This document shows, one piece after another, positions 14,489-14,714 of a stretch of 14,714 nucleotides of DNA. The position numbers and the translations under genes are program-made. The stretch is from contig JAJTHU010000049.1 of the NCBI GenBank assembly GCA_021300055.1, forward strand, positions 1-14,714. The letters run 5' to 3'. The stretch's first letter is position 1. Each line of letters begins with the position of its first letter. This stretch comes from Nitrosomonadaceae bacterium (lineage in GTDB: Bacteria; Pseudomonadota; Gammaproteobacteria; Burkholderiales; Usitatibacteraceae). Under the pieces are notes generated by a model, which did not search any database, was not told the origin of the DNA, and was given only the letters and a program-made list of their open reading frames with translations.

Positions 14489-14714
14489 CTAACAAGGCAC
14501 ATCGAGTGTGATGTCTATTGCGCTCACCGAACAGTGTTGTGAGCTAGCGTACCGGGATTCCACCGGCAAATCACGGTCAGGTCGCAAGGCAGGCGGTGTT
14601 CTGGCTACCTTGGATTGGCCAGCGCTACGCTGTGCCAACCGTGATCGCGCTTCATGCGCCGCTTCTTTCTGTGCCACCTCACGCCAATACGACCAGACAT
14701 GCTTCGCGCGATTC
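14489..14714 (-). CDS. Possible 3' end of an upstream minus-strand gene (uncertain)
   Basis: A minus-strand frame is open from the window edge to a TAG at 14489-14491, giving about 75 residues. The first part is charged and helix-prone (HVWSYWREVAQKEAAHEARS); the rest looks disordered and I recognise no family. It would end 37 bp before the spermidine-synthase-like gene and run in the same direction. A plus-strand frame from ATG 14511 is also open to the edge, so chance is a fair explanation. Apart from this, bases 14452-14714 hold nothing I can name. Confidence 0.25.
   Translation of the reverse strand, partial: NRAKHVWSYWREVAQKEAAHEARSRLAQRSAGQSKVARTPPALRPDRDLPVESRYASSQHCSVSAIDITLDVPC

Overview
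The window looks like chromosomal DNA of a proteobacterium, most likely a betaproteobacterium of the Burkholderiales type. Three things suggest this: the even, moderately high GC content, the mix of housekeeping genes (pdxH, rhlE, mtfA), and above all a short protein joining a lysine/alanine/proline histone-H1-like tail to a SWIB domain, a combination I know from that group. This placement is inference from gene content. I see no tRNA, rRNA, CRISPR array, integrase, transposase or phage gene.

Layout, left to right. (1) A minus-strand pair: a DUF72 protein followed by an MtfA-type zinc peptidase that runs off the left edge, coupled by an ATGA stop/start overlap. (2) Divergent from it, a secreted metal-dependent amidohydrolase with an unrecognised C-terminal extension. 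(3) Converging on that gene with a 23-bp tail-to-tail overlap, a minus-strand pair of a NUDIX hydrolase and pyridoxamine-phosphate oxidase (pdxH), again coupled by ATGA. (4) A 382-bp AT-richer intergenic region with three copies of a CCCTATGA-centred motif, two of them clear TTTTC/GAAAA dyads, ahead of the histone-like SWIB protein, which ends in a strong intrinsic terminator. (5) A medium-chain NADP-dependent oxidoreductase, convergent with (6) the DEAD-box RNA helicase rhlE. (7) A minus-strand operon of a signal-peptide DUF1329 protein followed by an AlkB-type alkane hydroxylase, with a TetR-like palindrome (ACCGATCGGT) in its upstream region. (8) A minus-strand operon of a membrane-embedded spermidine-synthase-like protein, a CxxCxxCC metal-chelating protein and an unrecognised polytopic membrane protein. 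The last 260 bases hold no gene I can assign, only an open frame that may be the end of an upstream minus-strand gene.

Functionally the window is mostly housekeeping. Two modules stand out. The alkB-DUF1329 pair suggests oxidation of an alkane or other hydrophobic compound, with DUF1329 perhaps handling it in the envelope. The spermidine-synthase-like, CxxCxxCC and membrane protein set is a tightly packed cassette whose joint role I cannot name. The motif cluster before the SWIB gene is the least explained non-coding signal. I found no clear defence system or other obviously new multi-gene machine.
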